From Shewanella sp. OPT22 (GTDB taxonomy: Bacteria > Pseudomonadota > Gammaproteobacteria > Enterobacterales > Shewanellaceae), in the NCBI RefSeq assembly GCF_004168585.1, contig NZ_PGVH01000029.1, forward strand, positions 77,095 to 141,094: 64,000 nucleotides of DNA, read 5' to 3'. The notes under the pieces were generated by a model, which was not told the origin of the DNA, searched no databases, and was given only the letters and a program-made list of their open reading frames with translations. The position numbers and the translations under genes were made by a program. This document shows positions 43,298-53,727 of this stretch, one piece after another; within the stretch, counting starts at the first letter, position 1; every line of letters starts with the position of its first letter.

Positions 43298-46009
43298 TTA
43301 CGAAACCCTCTCTGCTTTTTCTTTCGCTTCCTTCAAAAACTTGACAACCGCATCACATTTTTTGCTATTACTCGAAGCATTTTCCTTATGAATACTTGCG
43401 GCTTTGCTTGCTAAATTTTCGGCCGTATATGAATCTCCTTTCTTATATTTTTCATTGCAACCACTTCCTACTTTTGACTTCAGAGTGATATCTGCCCCCT
43501 TTTCAACCAACATTTTTACAAATTCTAGTTTTCCATCCTTTGCAGCAAACATTAGGGGAGTAAATGCTATTTTAGAATTACCATGAGGCACAGTTTTGAG
43601 GTTGAGTTTTACTCCTTTAACCTGCAACATTACGTTAAAGTGTTCAATTTTTTTCTCATCTATAGCACAATGTAGCAGAGGTAATTTCCAGTTTGATTCA
43701 GGAACAAAATTAACTGCAGCAACAAATGCAGCACATTCGAACATAAGCCTAAAATTATCGAAACTTCTGTATTTAATATAGTGACTTAAGAGCTCATAGC
43801 AGTCTGCGTGCATTTTCTCTGGTTTACCTTTAAAGCACATTTTTTCAACTCTTTCGATTAAGCTCTGGCTCTCTCCTTGTATCGCTAACAATATCGGGTT
43901 ATTTTTCCCGAGAGATAACTTAAAGGTTTCTTCGCTAACGTTTCCCTGAGCGAGAAAAACGTTAAAACATTCAAATCGTCCTAACTTCATCGACATTTGA
44001 ATTGGAGATAGATTATCAACCGCTTTATTTAAATCAGCACCGCTTACTATCAATTTTTCTACCATCTCGGGCTTATCAGTTTTAACCGCTAAATGCAGAG
44101 GTGTTAATTTACATTTACCAACTTGATCTAATAGCTCTTTTTTTGCTTTTGCCAACTTTAAAATCGCACTGAAGCTTTTTAAGTCTTTGCAAGATATCGC
44201 AAAATGAAGTGGCATTTCTTCGTCAACAGCTGATGAAACAGGAACACTCAAGCAAAGTGGGTTGTGTTCGGTAATAGCTTTGATAATCTGATGACAACGA
44301 CCTTCTATTGCATAACAAAGGGCGCTTTTACCAAAGAGATCTGTCCCAAAAACATCTCTTTCTTCAACACACTCATTGAGAAAGAATTGAACTAAACGAG
44401 TTTGATCATACCTCGCAGCAATGATCAACGCCGTGCTTTGTTGAAAAGATCTATCCTCCCAGTTGAGGCGATACTCCGAAATTAGCTTTTTTACTACTTC
44501 TTCAAGCCCTAACTCAATTGCAACATAAAGTAGAGGCTTTCCCTCAAAATCTTTAGCGGATACGATTTCTTCTGAGGAATACCCTCCTTCCATTACCACC
44601 CAACTAATCAATTCCCCATTTTTGCTTTCCAAGGCTACATTGAGCGCAGATCTATCTTGATGAGAATGAGATGATAATTGAACGCCAGCAGCACTCATAC
44701 TCTTAACGATAGAACAATGGCCCATCTCGCAACAACTAAATAGGAACGTTTTTCCTGTTTCACCTTTTACTTCAGCCGCACGATTCAACTCCGATTTAAG
44801 AACTAAATTTTCAGCGTCCTTCACTTTATGTAAGGCGATTGCTTCACAAGCTAGTTTAACCCTTGTTTCTAGCCGCAAACACTTATGGAAAAGAGGTGAC
44901 TCAGTCAGACTTAATAAATGTAAATTCCAAAACGGGTTTTCTTCATCAATGTGTAATTCGTTACTCTCAAGCTTTTTACTCAATTCAACCTTAGGTCCAT
45001 CTCCTTCTAGAAACATGCAAAGCAAGTTAAGCATTTTGTTATTCTGATATTTCGTACCACATTGTGAAACAACCTCACTCGCTGCATGAGTATCCTTGTT
45101 GTAAAGCCTTAACTTCGAATAAAACAACGCATCACATAAGCTCATCAACCCTTCCGATAACTGGCCTGTCGTTAAATAAAATGACTCCCCTACACTCATT
45201 AACTCAGCTAAGTTTTCACATTTTTCTATCTGTTGAGCTAAGCGAATCACTAATTCATTTTGTGTTACCTGGATACCATCTGTCTCAATCTGTTCACTAC
45301 CGCTCAGAGCTTTACTTTCTAATCGTTCAGTTAATAAAGGCTCAGATTCCTTTTCATTTGCTATTCGACTTCTAATGACAAGAGGATTAAGCAATACACT
45401 CAAAGCTTCAGAGCATCGCATTGCACTGTTGCTAAGCTCCACTGATTCACTTCTTCTTTGAGGCTTTGATATTGGAGCGAGGTTAAAAGAGCTCCTCGAC
45501 TCTTCGACAGAAAGTACTTTGACAAAGCTATTTGTTTGATTCCAATGATGACTCGTTATAAAGTCATCGAGCAACGAATTTGAAGCATCAGAAATTTGTT
45601 TTTCGCTTGCAGTATTAAATAAGTCTACCCATAACTTGATGTGATCTAACTCTTTTGTGATTACTGAGTCGCCATCAGGAAATCCACTGTTTAGAAGATA
45701 TTTATACCAGTGTGCAAAATTGATATCTGTTCTATCAATCAAATTCAATATTGATTTCGTGAGTTCCTCTTTCAGCGTTTGATCAAGCTCGGAGTCGCGA
45801 AGAAACTCCATAAGTAAGTTGCATAAATTTTTTATATCTTGATTTTGAGTTTTAGATAAAATGCCATTAATTTGAGGAAATAAATCCTCCTCAAATGTGG
45901 TTTCAGCAATTCCTGTTTTAATAGCTGCATTTTCATATTTTGTATACGGTAGATCACAGTTAGCGGTTCTGAGATCAGATAAGGTGGAAGTTACTGTTGT
46001 TGATTCCAT
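43298..46009 (-). CDS. Ankyrin-repeat protein, first of a tandem pair
   Basis: 903 residues, no signal peptide. An N-terminal helical region (about 1-410) carries a SILNLIDRTDIN segment like that of the following gene. Ankyrin-type repeats span about 415-880 (GKTFLFSCCEMGHCSIV, KPLLYVAIELGLEEVVKKL, TALIIAARYDQTRLV, TPLHLAVKTDKPEMVEKL, TPLMFAAKDGKLEFVKMLVE). It ends with a GDSYTAENLASKA motif close to that of the neighbour and a Lys/Glu-rich tail. The two genes look like an old tandem duplication. The start has only a weak ribosome binding site. Confidence 0.82.
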   Translation of the reverse strand: MESTTVTSTLSDLRTANCDLPYTKYENAAIKTGIAETTFEEDLFPQINGILSKTQNQDIKNLCNLLMEFLRDSELDQTLKEELTKSILNLIDRTDINFAHWYKYLLNSGFPDGDSVITKELDHIKLWVDLFNTASEKQISDASNSLLDDFITSHHWNQTNSFVKVLSVEESRSSFNLAPISKPQRRSESVELSNSAMRCSEALSVLLNPLVIRSRIANEKESEPLLTERLESKALSGSEQIETDGIQVTQNELVIRLAQQIEKCENLAELMSVGESFYLTTGQLSEGLMSLCDALFYSKLRLYNKDTHAASEVVSQCGTKYQNNKMLNLLCMFLEGDGPKVELSKKLESNELHIDEENPFWNLHLLSLTESPLFHKCLRLETRVKLACEAIALHKVKDAENLVLKSELNRAAEVKGETGKTFLFSCCEMGHCSIVKSMSAAGVQLSSHSHQDRSALNVALESKNGELISWVVMEGGYSSEEIVSAKDFEGKPLLYVAIELGLEEVVKKLISEYRLNWEDRSFQQSTALIIAARYDQTRLVQFFLNECVEERDVFGTDLFGKSALCYAIEGRCHQIIKAITEHNPLCLSVPVSSAVDEEMPLHFAISCKDLKSFSAILKLAKAKKELLDQVGKCKLTPLHLAVKTDKPEMVEKLIVSGADLNKAVDNLSPIQMSMKLGRFECFNVFLAQGNVSEETFKLSLGKNNPILLAIQGESQSLIERVEKMCFKGKPEKMHADCYELLSHYIKYRSFDNFRLMFECAAFVAAVNFVPESNWKLPLLHCAIDEKKIEHFNVMLQVKGVKLNLKTVPHGNSKIAFTPLMFAAKDGKLEFVKMLVEKGADITLKSKVGSGCNEKYKKGDSYTAENLASKAASIHKENASSNSKKCDAVVKFLKEAKEKAERVS

Positions 46010-46215
46010 GAGAGTATGTGTAGAAAAAGATTAAGATATAAAATTAACATCTAACAGATGAATTAAACACGAACAATGAACAATATTTAATCAGAGAAAA
46101 TAAAGAAAGAAACTCCCTTCAAACTAAAAATCTGAAACATTTACTAACACTAATATTAACAATTTCACATTTTTCTTGATTAGGATCACACAATATTTTC
46201 CAATGGACCTAGCCA

Positions 46216-48048
46216 ATGAAACTAAAAACAACAATAAGCGTTGTAGCGCTATCTTTGTCTGCTGTGTTAGCAGGCTGTAACAGCACAAGTACCCACTCAC
46301 CACAAACCACGGCAGAGACTCAGGTTAAGCAATCTGAAAATGAGAAAGCCAATGCATTATTTGAACAAATGTTCATGGAAAATGTAATGGCAAGCCCAGT
46401 CACCCAAACTTATCTTGGCATAAAAAAAGATTACGGTAAGTGGGATGAAATCAGTGAAAAAGCCAGCCTAGAAAACCTAGCTAGAACTAAAGCAAACCTC
46501 AAGAAGCTGTCTAGCATCGATGTCACAAAGTTAGATGCTCAAACACTTTTAAGTTACAGGTTACTCAAACAGAACCTTGAAAATGAAATTGCCGATTTCA
46601 AATGGCGTTTTCATAGCTACCCAGTCAACCAAATGTATGGCGTACACTCCACTACACCATCATTTTTAATCAATCAACATCAAATTACTGATGTTAAAGA
46701 TGCACAGGCTTATATCAGTCGTTTGAATGGCATCAAACCACGTTTTGAACAATTAGAGACTGCACTAAAAGTGCGTGCTGACAAAGGCATCATCGCACCT
46801 AAATTTGTTTTCAACTACGTAATATCTGATAGTGAAAACATCGTAAAAGGACAGCCTTTCACTCAAGGAAAAGACAGTGTTTTATGGGCTGACTTCAAAA
46901 AGAAAGTCGCTAAATTAAAACTAGAAAAAGCTGAAGAACAGCAACTGTTGAAAGATGCAAAAAAAGCACTGATAAACAATGTCGGCCCTGCATACACCAA
47001 GTTTGTTGCTTACGCTCATAAGCTTCAGAACCAAGCCGATACTCGTGATGGTGCATGGAAGTTACCTGAGGGTGATACTTTCTACAATAACGCTCTTGCT
47101 CGAACAACAACTACAGATATGACAGCACATGAAATCCATGAGCTTGGTTTAAGTGAGGTTGCGCGTATCCACGGTGAAATGCGCCAGATTATGAAGAAAG
47201 TTGGTTTTAAAGGTAGCCTACAAGATTTCTTCAAATTTATGCGTGATGACGAGCAATTCTACTACCCTAGCACTGAAGAGGGTCGACAAAAATACTTAAC
47301 AGAAGCAACTGCGTTGATTGATAACATGAGCAGCCGCTTGGACGAAGTATTTAAGATAAAGCCAAAAGCACCTTTAGTTGTTAAGCGTGTTGAAGCATTT
47401 AGAGAAAAATCTGCAGGTAAAGCATTTTACAACCAACCAGCGCCAGACGGCTCTCGCCCAGGTATGTATTACGCAAACCTTTACGATATGAAGTCGATGC
47501 CAATTTACCAAATGGAAGCACTGGCTTACCACGAAGGTAATCCTGGTCACCACATGCAAATCGCTATTTCACAAGAGCTTGAAGGTATTCCTAAGTTCCG
47601 TAAGTTTGGTGGCTACACCGCTTATATCGAAGGTTGGGGTTTATATTCAGAATTCTTCCCTAAAGAAATGGGATTATATCAAGACCCATATTCTGACTTC
47701 GGTCGCTTAGCAATGGAACTATGGCGTGCATGTCGTCTTGTAGTAGATACTGGTATTCATGAAAAGAAATGGAATCGTGAACAAGGTATCGAGTATTACA
47801 CGAGCAACACACCAAACGCCGTATCTGATGCTGTGAAAATGGTTGAACGTCATATTGTGATGCCTTCACAAGCTACGGCTTACAAAATTGGAATGTTGAA
47901 AATATTAGATTTAAGAAACAACGCCAAAGAACAATTGGGTGATAAGTTTGATATCAGAGACTTCCACACACTAATACTTAAAAACGGCCCGTTGCCGTTA
48001 GATGTATTAGAGCAGCAAGTTAACAACTGGGTTGTTGAGACAAAATAA
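46216..48048 (+). CDS. DUF885 family lipoprotein
   Basis: 610 residues. The signal peptide ends in the lipobox LAGC (Cys20). The DUF885 domain covers the rest and includes ALAYHEGNPGHHMQ (first His about 439), the HExxxGHH motif of this family, and GWGLYSE further on, which suggests a zinc-dependent peptidase fold. Many marine gammaproteobacteria carry several such exported or lipid-anchored DUF885 proteins; substrates are not established. A bidirectional terminator follows. Confidence 0.88.
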   Translation: MKLKTTISVVALSLSAVLAGCNSTSTHSPQTTAETQVKQSENEKANALFEQMFMENVMASPVTQTYLGIKKDYGKWDEISEKASLENLARTKANLKKLSSIDVTKLDAQTLLSYRLLKQNLENEIADFKWRFHSYPVNQMYGVHSTTPSFLINQHQITDVKDAQAYISRLNGIKPRFEQLETALKVRADKGIIAPKFVFNYVISDSENIVKGQPFTQGKDSVLWADFKKKVAKLKLEKAEEQQLLKDAKKALINNVGPAYTKFVAYAHKLQNQADTRDGAWKLPEGDTFYNNALARTTTTDMTAHEIHELGLSEVARIHGEMRQIMKKVGFKGSLQDFFKFMRDDEQFYYPSTEEGRQKYLTEATALIDNMSSRLDEVFKIKPKAPLVVKRVEAFREKSAGKAFYNQPAPDGSRPGMYYANLYDMKSMPIYQMEALAYHEGNPGHHMQIAISQELEGIPKFRKFGGYTAYIEGWGLYSEFFPKEMGLYQDPYSDFGRLAMELWRACRLVVDTGIHEKKWNREQGIEYYTSNTPNAVSDAVKMVERHIVMPSQATAYKIGMLKILDLRNNAKEQLGDKFDIRDFHTLILKNGPLPLDVLEQQVNNWVVETK

Positions 48049-48070
48049 GTTTGTCGATTTGATATTGTAA

Positions 48071-48100
48071 TAAAAGGCAGCTTTATAGCTGCCTTTTATT
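48071..48100. terminator. Bidirectional terminator between DUF885 gene and tapY2
   Basis: AAAAGGCAGCT/AGCTGCCTTTT perfect arms with a TTAT loop and T/A runs on both sides, between convergent genes. Confidence 0.9.
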
Positions 48101-48115
48101 ACTTTGAATTTAAAT

Positions 48116-48421
48116 TCAATCCACATTCTTAGCATCTATTTCAAACGCTTCTTTATTTGAAAATTTTTTAGCTGCCTTAATACACTCAACTTTATGCTTT
48201 ACGATTGCTCGTTGTTTGCCTTGAATAGGGACGCTAGATGTTACTAGATTAGCCAATCGCTTCTTTACTTTACTTTTTGCCCAATGAAAATAGATAACTT
48301 TATTTCCTAGAGTTGTCTCAAGAAAGCATTTGTATGCCACTCTCTGTTCTGCAGAAGCTACACTAGAAAACGTTATCAGGCTTAGTGTCGCAATTAATAC
48401 TAATGTTTTCACTCCCAACAC
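48116..48421 (-). CDS. tapY2: TapY2 family type IV pilus-associated protein
   Basis: 101 residues with a cleavable signal peptide (cut near SVASA, residue 24). The small mature protein contains two cysteines (YKCFLE and VECIKAAKKF) that may form a disulfide. The family is known from Shewanella, always at the end of minor pilin operons. It overlaps pilE by 13 bp and is the last gene of the pil operon. Exact function unknown. Confidence 0.75.
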   Translation of the reverse strand: MLGVKTLVLIATLSLITFSSVASAEQRVAYKCFLETTLGNKVIYFHWAKSKVKKRLANLVTSSVPIQGKQRAIVKHKVECIKAAKKFSNKEAFEIDAKNVD

Positions 48422-48834
48422 TCCTTATCTTCAGTTTTACGCTTATTAGTGTTCGTTAGCTCAATGACTTTACATGCTTCTATTTCTCTTTTATCTTGCT
48501 GTTCGACTGCCGTTGCGAGTAAATTAAAACTTTTACCATCTTCAGGAACAACTGCACTTATTTCATACATTTCATTTTCAACAACCCATCTAGCTCCATC
48601 TCCTTTAACAGGGCTTAAGTTTAATTCAGACATCTTTGTCGCATATTTGCGGTGATCGAGATAATACTGCTCTTGCAAATTAGCGACATGCACAAGTCCA
48701 GCTAAGGCATCTGCTCTTGCTGAGCGAGTAACATAATCAACGTACGATGGATAAGCTATTGAACTTAAAATGCCTAGAATTGCCACTGCAATCATAAGTT
48801 CAATCAAAGAAAACCCTTTCGTTCCAGATTGCAT
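48409..48834 (-). CDS. pilE: Type IV minor pilin PilE
   Basis: 141 residues. Class III prepilin signal with cleavage after Gly7 (KG/FSLIELMIAVAILGIL, Glu5 present), then the long N-terminal helix and YPSYVDYVTRSARADAL, typical of PilE-like minor pilins. Two C-terminal cysteines (EACKV and DKECWE) could form the D-loop disulfide. It is processed by PilD and joins the pilus-tip complex. It directly follows pilY1 (one-base overlap). Confidence 0.92.
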   Translation of the reverse strand: MQSGTKGFSLIELMIAVAILGILSSIAYPSYVDYVTRSARADALAGLVHVANLQEQYYLDHRKYATKMSELNLSPVKGDGARWVVENEMYEISAVVPEDGKSFNLLATAVEQQDKREIEACKVIELTNTNKRKTEDKECWE

Positions 48835-51800
48835 TAGTTATTTTCCTCAACATAATAGTAATAACTTTTGACTCTTTGAACTTCCCCTACGGCTTGTGTC
48901 TCACCAATAATATACTTGTTAAGGGTATCATTTTGATTATTTGGGTTATCAGTATCACCACTTCCATCACCATCTGAATTCCCTGGCACAATTACTTGAG
49001 GTGTATCGGGTATTCCCTCTACAGTTTTATACTCAGCTCCATTGCGATAAAAAGTTCGTTTACCAAAGTGTAAATCAAGAGCATAGATGCGACCTTCACC
49101 TCCCACCGAACACTGATTCTCACCTCCAGTACTTGGAACAAAAGAACTGAAAAATACTCGACCATCAATGATAGTTGCAGCAGAAAGACTTTTCTCTCCT
49201 AAACTTCCAAATTGATAATACCACCCATACTTCCTAGCAAATGCGACTCGTTCATTATCTGTATCTGGAGATCCTGTTGTAATAGGGTATAAATCATCAA
49301 TAGTTAAAGTGTTTGGAGTATTTTCGGCATTATAGGTTTGCGTGTTGACGTTCCTATCTTGCAGTGTAAAAAACATATCTGTTCTTTGGGTATTATTTGG
49401 ACTAGGTCTCAATCCACTACCAACGACAACAGCATCATAGGGAATATTTTGTGTTACTGTCTGAGAACCCTCATGACCTTCTGCTGTTATATTGACTGTA
49501 TTTCTGATGACAGTTTGCGCAACAGCTGGCTCTGAAAAAAACCTTCTATCTATATCTACTGTATTCCCACCTAACTGTGCAAACTTAAAAGCACTCCATG
49601 TACTTTTATTCGCAGATGGCATATCCATTCGCCACACATTGCCCCCTGTATCAGTGGCATAAAGTCTATCTGTTTTACCATCAGCATCACTATCTAGAAT
49701 TGCTATAGCACTCGGTATACTGTGTTCCATCGACGGAATTGCAGTGACGCTTTCTCCATTCCCTCTTCCAAAGTGATGGAGTACATTTCCGGTTGCTGCA
49801 TCAATAATGAACACCCCTCGCCCTTTAACATCAGCCTGTCCAACACCAGTTAAATCTTTTGTTTCTGGCGCATAGCCTGCACCGATAATCAAAACTGGGC
49901 CATCATGACCAGGCACTTTCGTTATTGCTGGTTCAGACCAAGTTTGCCCCAACTCACTCCCCCAATCTGACGGACTCTTTTTCCACAGTAGACTCGGAGT
50001 ATCAGGTGCAGAAATATCAAGTGCATAATATGAATTCCCTCCTCTACGCATACCAAAAAAGACCCACACATTTGATATAGAAGAACCGCTTCTCTCGACA
50101 TAAGATGCAGGAGGGCTATCTAGGCCGTATACAGTATGTACACCTGTTGGAACATTAGCTCTTAGTTCAGCAACATTGGGAAGCAACTCATAAGGCATAA
50201 ATGCCCATGACTCTTCAAGACTTTCTCCCGCATCTTTAAACATGTGCATAAAACCATGATTCGTCCCCATAAGAATACGGACATCAGTTTCATCTTCACT
50301 AGAACTAAAATTAATAGCTAACGGACGAGAATGAAGTGGGTCACCAATAATATCGATCCGAGAATCAATATGACTTTCATCCCCGTTCTCGTCATCGACA
50401 TCCCTACCTTCTATCCAGTTGAACAGATTATCTAACTCTGCTTCATTTGCTCCCATATAAGTCGCAAGATTAGCACTTCCATTCGCCTGACTTTGAGCAT
50501 TATCTTTATTCAGAGAATCGATACCAGAAGAAAAGTTCATCAAAAGCTTTCGCCCTGTATCACTTTCAAGTTTGTCTTTTACTTTAGAGGCCGCGCCACC
50601 TATAGAGACATCATTACCATCACCACAGTAAGTGTCAGCAGTCCATATTGAACAAGCATCGGAACGAATAGTGCCATTTATTTCTAGGGCTGGGTCATCA
50701 TTTTTATCAACAACGACACCTTCACTTGTCACACTGAATTTTTTTAAGTTTCCACTCCATCTTGGCCCTTCGTTAGGGTGAAACATGGCGTAATAAACTG
50801 AATTAAGTGTCCTTGTTCTATCAAAGTTATTTGATGCTACCGCCGGTGAAGTAAAACTATTTCCGTTCTCTAATGCTACATTAACCAATGCTGTTATTGC
50901 CGCTTGTAAAGCTTTAGTGTCATTCGCAGAAGCGTACTTCCCTCCTCCAGATAGTGCTGTTTCCTCTAATACCCCTTGTGCATTTTCAGCGGCGTCACTA
51001 AACCCAATAGTATTTGTTATTGCGATTTGTTTGCCGTCGACATTTGGATTTATGTCATTATTTGCAAGCCATGCAGATAAATTGGGCAGTAATGTCGGTC
51101 TATTGTCTTTTTCTGCAATCAAAAAATGATCCTGAGAAATACCTGGAAGGGTTAATACTTCTGAATCAGCATTATCATCAGTAAAAGGAAAACCATCCGT
51201 TATGATAATAACGTGGACATCTTTTTGACACTGCTTCAAAGGTGAGTCATAAAAACCATTTATTTCAATCGATGTATCACGAATTGGAGTTAAAGAAGAA
51301 TTATCACCATACTTCACACTTTGGCCACTGAAATAGCGATACGTTTCATAAAGAGTCTCACAAAGAGGTGTCGTCCCCTCGGTTTCTAACTCTGTTATCA
51401 GCCTCAATAAGGTGCTCTTATTGTCATCCGTGTTTTCTTTAATTCCACTGATTATTCGACCACCTTCTTCATTTCTATCATTAAAAATGGCGAGACCAAT
51501 ATCTGCTGCTGGTGTTGTTACAATAACATTTTCGATTGCTCGAGTTGCAATATCAATTCGCTTATAGGTTGTGTCTGCGATAGAATTATCGTGATACCAA
51601 TTTACATAGTACTCAGTATAAAGATTAGCTGGTTTACCAACGCCAAATTTTGTCAATAATGATTGTTCATGAGCTTGATCAATTTCAGTTTCAGTACTTG
51701 TAAGTCCTACGTGATTGTATGGTGTTTTATAAGGAAAATTGCTGAGGTTATCCGCAGGAAAACCATTGGGACGATAGTTATTCTCATAATCTTTTGCATG

Positions 51801-52268
51801 AATATCTTCGAAACAGTCAACATGAGTTACAGAAGAGTTAGTCGCACCTGTCAATTCTCGCCAACTACCTACCTCCCCCACAAAGTTATAGTGTCTTACA
51901 AACCCAGTAAACAACCCATAATCATTTAAATACTTTGAGGATGCATGACAACGATTATCGATATGCAAAAAATATTGTTCACTGTCAGGTGTAGGCACTT
52001 CATTTGTAGTAGAAAAATAGACTTTAGTATTCGGTGTTAGAGTCCATCTGTCTCTATCAAAAAACGTTTTTTCATCTTGTGTCCTATTCATTGAATTTGA
52101 ATTATCAAAAATAATTAAAATTTGAGGGCGCAAGTCCGATCTTGCACCACCGCTAGTCACATAAAGCTCGGTGTCATCAGCAAAAGTGAATGATCCAGTT
52201 AGAAGGCTAGATATCAAAAAGCTTCGAATAACCAACTGAGAAAGGTTAAGTCCTTTAAATACTTTCAT
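48834..52268 (-). CDS. pilY1: Type IV pilus tip adhesin/assembly protein PilY1
   Basis: 1144 residues. Signal peptide (cut near TFADD, residue 30). The N-terminal von Willebrand A-like domain has a metal-binding site DNSNS (55-59). The C-terminal PilC/PilY beta-propeller carries a calcium loop, ILDSDADGKTDRLYATD (about 855-870), matching the site needed for twitching in Pseudomonas PilY1. It sits at the pilus tip with the minor pilins and aids assembly and surface sensing. Between pilX (1 bp gap) and pilE. Confidence 0.95.
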   Translation of the reverse strand: MKVFKGLNLSQLVIRSFLISSLLTGSFTFADDTELYVTSGGARSDLRPQILIIFDNSNSMNRTQDEKTFFDRDRWTLTPNTKVYFSTTNEVPTPDSEQYFLHIDNRCHASSKYLNDYGLFTGFVRHYNFVGEVGSWRELTGATNSSVTHVDCFEDIHAKDYENNYRPNGFPADNLSNFPYKTPYNHVGLTSTETEIDQAHEQSLLTKFGVGKPANLYTEYYVNWYHDNSIADTTYKRIDIATRAIENVIVTTPAADIGLAIFNDRNEEGGRIISGIKENTDDNKSTLLRLITELETEGTTPLCETLYETYRYFSGQSVKYGDNSSLTPIRDTSIEINGFYDSPLKQCQKDVHVIIITDGFPFTDDNADSEVLTLPGISQDHFLIAEKDNRPTLLPNLSAWLANNDINPNVDGKQIAITNTIGFSDAAENAQGVLEETALSGGGKYASANDTKALQAAITALVNVALENGNSFTSPAVASNNFDRTRTLNSVYYAMFHPNEGPRWSGNLKKFSVTSEGVVVDKNDDPALEINGTIRSDACSIWTADTYCGDGNDVSIGGAASKVKDKLESDTGRKLLMNFSSGIDSLNKDNAQSQANGSANLATYMGANEAELDNLFNWIEGRDVDDENGDESHIDSRIDIIGDPLHSRPLAINFSSSEDETDVRILMGTNHGFMHMFKDAGESLEESWAFMPYELLPNVAELRANVPTGVHTVYGLDSPPASYVERSGSSISNVWVFFGMRRGGNSYYALDISAPDTPSLLWKKSPSDWGSELGQTWSEPAITKVPGHDGPVLIIGAGYAPETKDLTGVGQADVKGRGVFIIDAATGNVLHHFGRGNGESVTAIPSMEHSIPSAIAILDSDADGKTDRLYATDTGGNVWRMDMPSANKSTWSAFKFAQLGGNTVDIDRRFFSEPAVAQTVIRNTVNITAEGHEGSQTVTQNIPYDAVVVGSGLRPSPNNTQRTDMFFTLQDRNVNTQTYNAENTPNTLTIDDLYPITTGSPDTDNERVAFARKYGWYYQFGSLGEKSLSAATIIDGRVFFSSFVPSTGGENQCSVGGEGRIYALDLHFGKRTFYRNGAEYKTVEGIPDTPQVIVPGNSDGDGSGDTDNPNNQNDTLNKYIIGETQAVGEVQRVKSYYYYVEENN

Positions 52269-52269
52269 G

Positions 52270-52671
52270 TTAGTTTCCTTCTACTTCATCGATAATATTA
52301 TTCACACCGACAACAACAGTAACCTGACCAGCATCATTCCTGCCGTAAGTTTCGGTAGCTCCTATCTCTCGACAAATGAATTTATTCACTACAGCACCTT
52401 GATTATTGCTGTTGGCATTGCCCACTCTTGGGCATGTAAGCCTATCGTTTCTGATAATGATATCTTCAGCAACTTCATTTCCCATGCGAATGGCTTCAAC
52501 ACCGTTTTTCAGTTTTCCTTGTGCCGTTAACAGAGCTTCAAGTCTTTCTGTACCAGAACCTGCCATCATGAGTGACATCGATGAATTCGTCGCCAACGAA
52601 ACGCCTATTATGGTTAAGAGCAGCAAGACTATGATTGCAAAAAATAGCACGACACCTTTTTGTTTTTGCAT
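52270..52671 (-). CDS. pilX: Type IV minor pilin PilX
   Basis: 133 residues. Short basic leader ending in KG, then VVLFFAIIVLLLLTIIGVSL. The usual Glu5 of prepilins is missing, as is normal for PilX proteins, which sit at the tip. One C-terminal cysteine pair (LTCPRV and FICREI). In order pilV-pilW-pilX-pilY1-pilE. Confidence 0.9.
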   Translation of the reverse strand: MQKQKGVVLFFAIIVLLLLTIIGVSLATNSSMSLMMAGSGTERLEALLTAQGKLKNGVEAIRMGNEVAEDIIIRNDRLTCPRVGNANSNNQGAVVNKFICREIGATETYGRNDAGQVTVVVGVNNIIDEVEGN

Positions 52672-52686
52672 GATTAATTCCTTTAA

Positions 52687-53727
52687 TTAGTTAGCACTAT
52701 CAATCACAGTAAAATTATCAAGAGCGATCGTTGAAGACAGTACTTTTCGTCTGAATCCATCATTAAATGGAGCTAGGTTTAAGTCTCCTAACCGATAAGA
52801 AATATCATTTAAATAACTTCGATCTTCTTCAACTGAACGTACTAACAAAAACACTTTGATTGCTACAATTTTTTGAACACCATCAGCAGCCAAAGGTTTT
52901 TCCATTCGATCCCAAACACTAAGTGGCACATCTGGTGCAGCTAAAAATGCTTCAGGCTCATTAGTACCTTGTGTGTCAACGCCATATAAGAATCTCATAT
53001 CTTCAATGCCAACAACTAAGTGATGCTGACTTCCACCTACGGCGTCCATATTGTTGTTAACTAGAACTCGACGTCTTAAACTTGGAACACCATCATCACT
53101 ACGAATATAATAAACATGATGCGCATAATCCCAATCGCGGTAACTGTTATCGAGTTCAGCTGGCCGCCCATTTACAGGGTTTCCTCTATAAAAGATTGCC
53201 AGTGCTCCATTCGTGGAAACAAAATGGTTATTCTCATCATTAAAATCTAAAACAGCATTAACTTGTCGCCCAACGACTCTTTTTATTTGTAATACATCGG
53301 TATTATCGTCTGGACCATTATTTTGCGTAAAACATGTCATTCCTTGAGGTGCATTCCCGACTCGATATCCCCAAATTAATCTGAAACTACTCGAAAGTGG
53401 ATAGGAACCATTATCCGCTCCCATGCCGCGACAATCACTTGCAATGGGTATTGTGCCGTCCGCCAAACGAAAGCTCATGTCTCCACTGGTTACGTCACCC
53501 ATAAATCCAGCCTGGCTAATATCTCTTTCCATCAAGGTTAATGCGATTCTTCCATTTTCTTGTAATTCATTAAAATGACTTGTGGTCGTCACATTAGTAG
53601 AAGACATTCTAAACATTGTAAAAAGGCCAAGAGTGAGTACCAAACCTACAACCATTGCGATCATTAATTCAATAAGAGAAAAGCCCTTATACTTTCTGCC
53701 TGTTATTGACATAATCTTAAACACCAT
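52687..53727 (-). CDS. pilW: Type IV minor pilin PilW
   Basis: 346 residues, a large minor pilin as expected for PilW. Prepilin cleavage in KG/FSLIELMIAMVVGLVLTLG with Glu5 present, followed by a C-terminal globular domain (from about 45) that contains a cysteine pair around ASDCRGMG and GMTCFTQN. A tip-complex component. Its start overlaps pilV by 11 bp. Confidence 0.92.
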   Translation of the reverse strand: MVFKIMSITGRKYKGFSLIELMIAMVVGLVLTLGLFTMFRMSSTNVTTTSHFNELQENGRIALTLMERDISQAGFMGDVTSGDMSFRLADGTIPIASDCRGMGADNGSYPLSSSFRLIWGYRVGNAPQGMTCFTQNNGPDDNTDVLQIKRVVGRQVNAVLDFNDENNHFVSTNGALAIFYRGNPVNGRPAELDNSYRDWDYAHHVYYIRSDDGVPSLRRRVLVNNNMDAVGGSQHHLVVGIEDMRFLYGVDTQGTNEPEAFLAAPDVPLSVWDRMEKPLAADGVQKIVAIKVFLLVRSVEEDRSYLNDISYRLGDLNLAPFNDGFRRKVLSSTIALDNFTVIDSAN

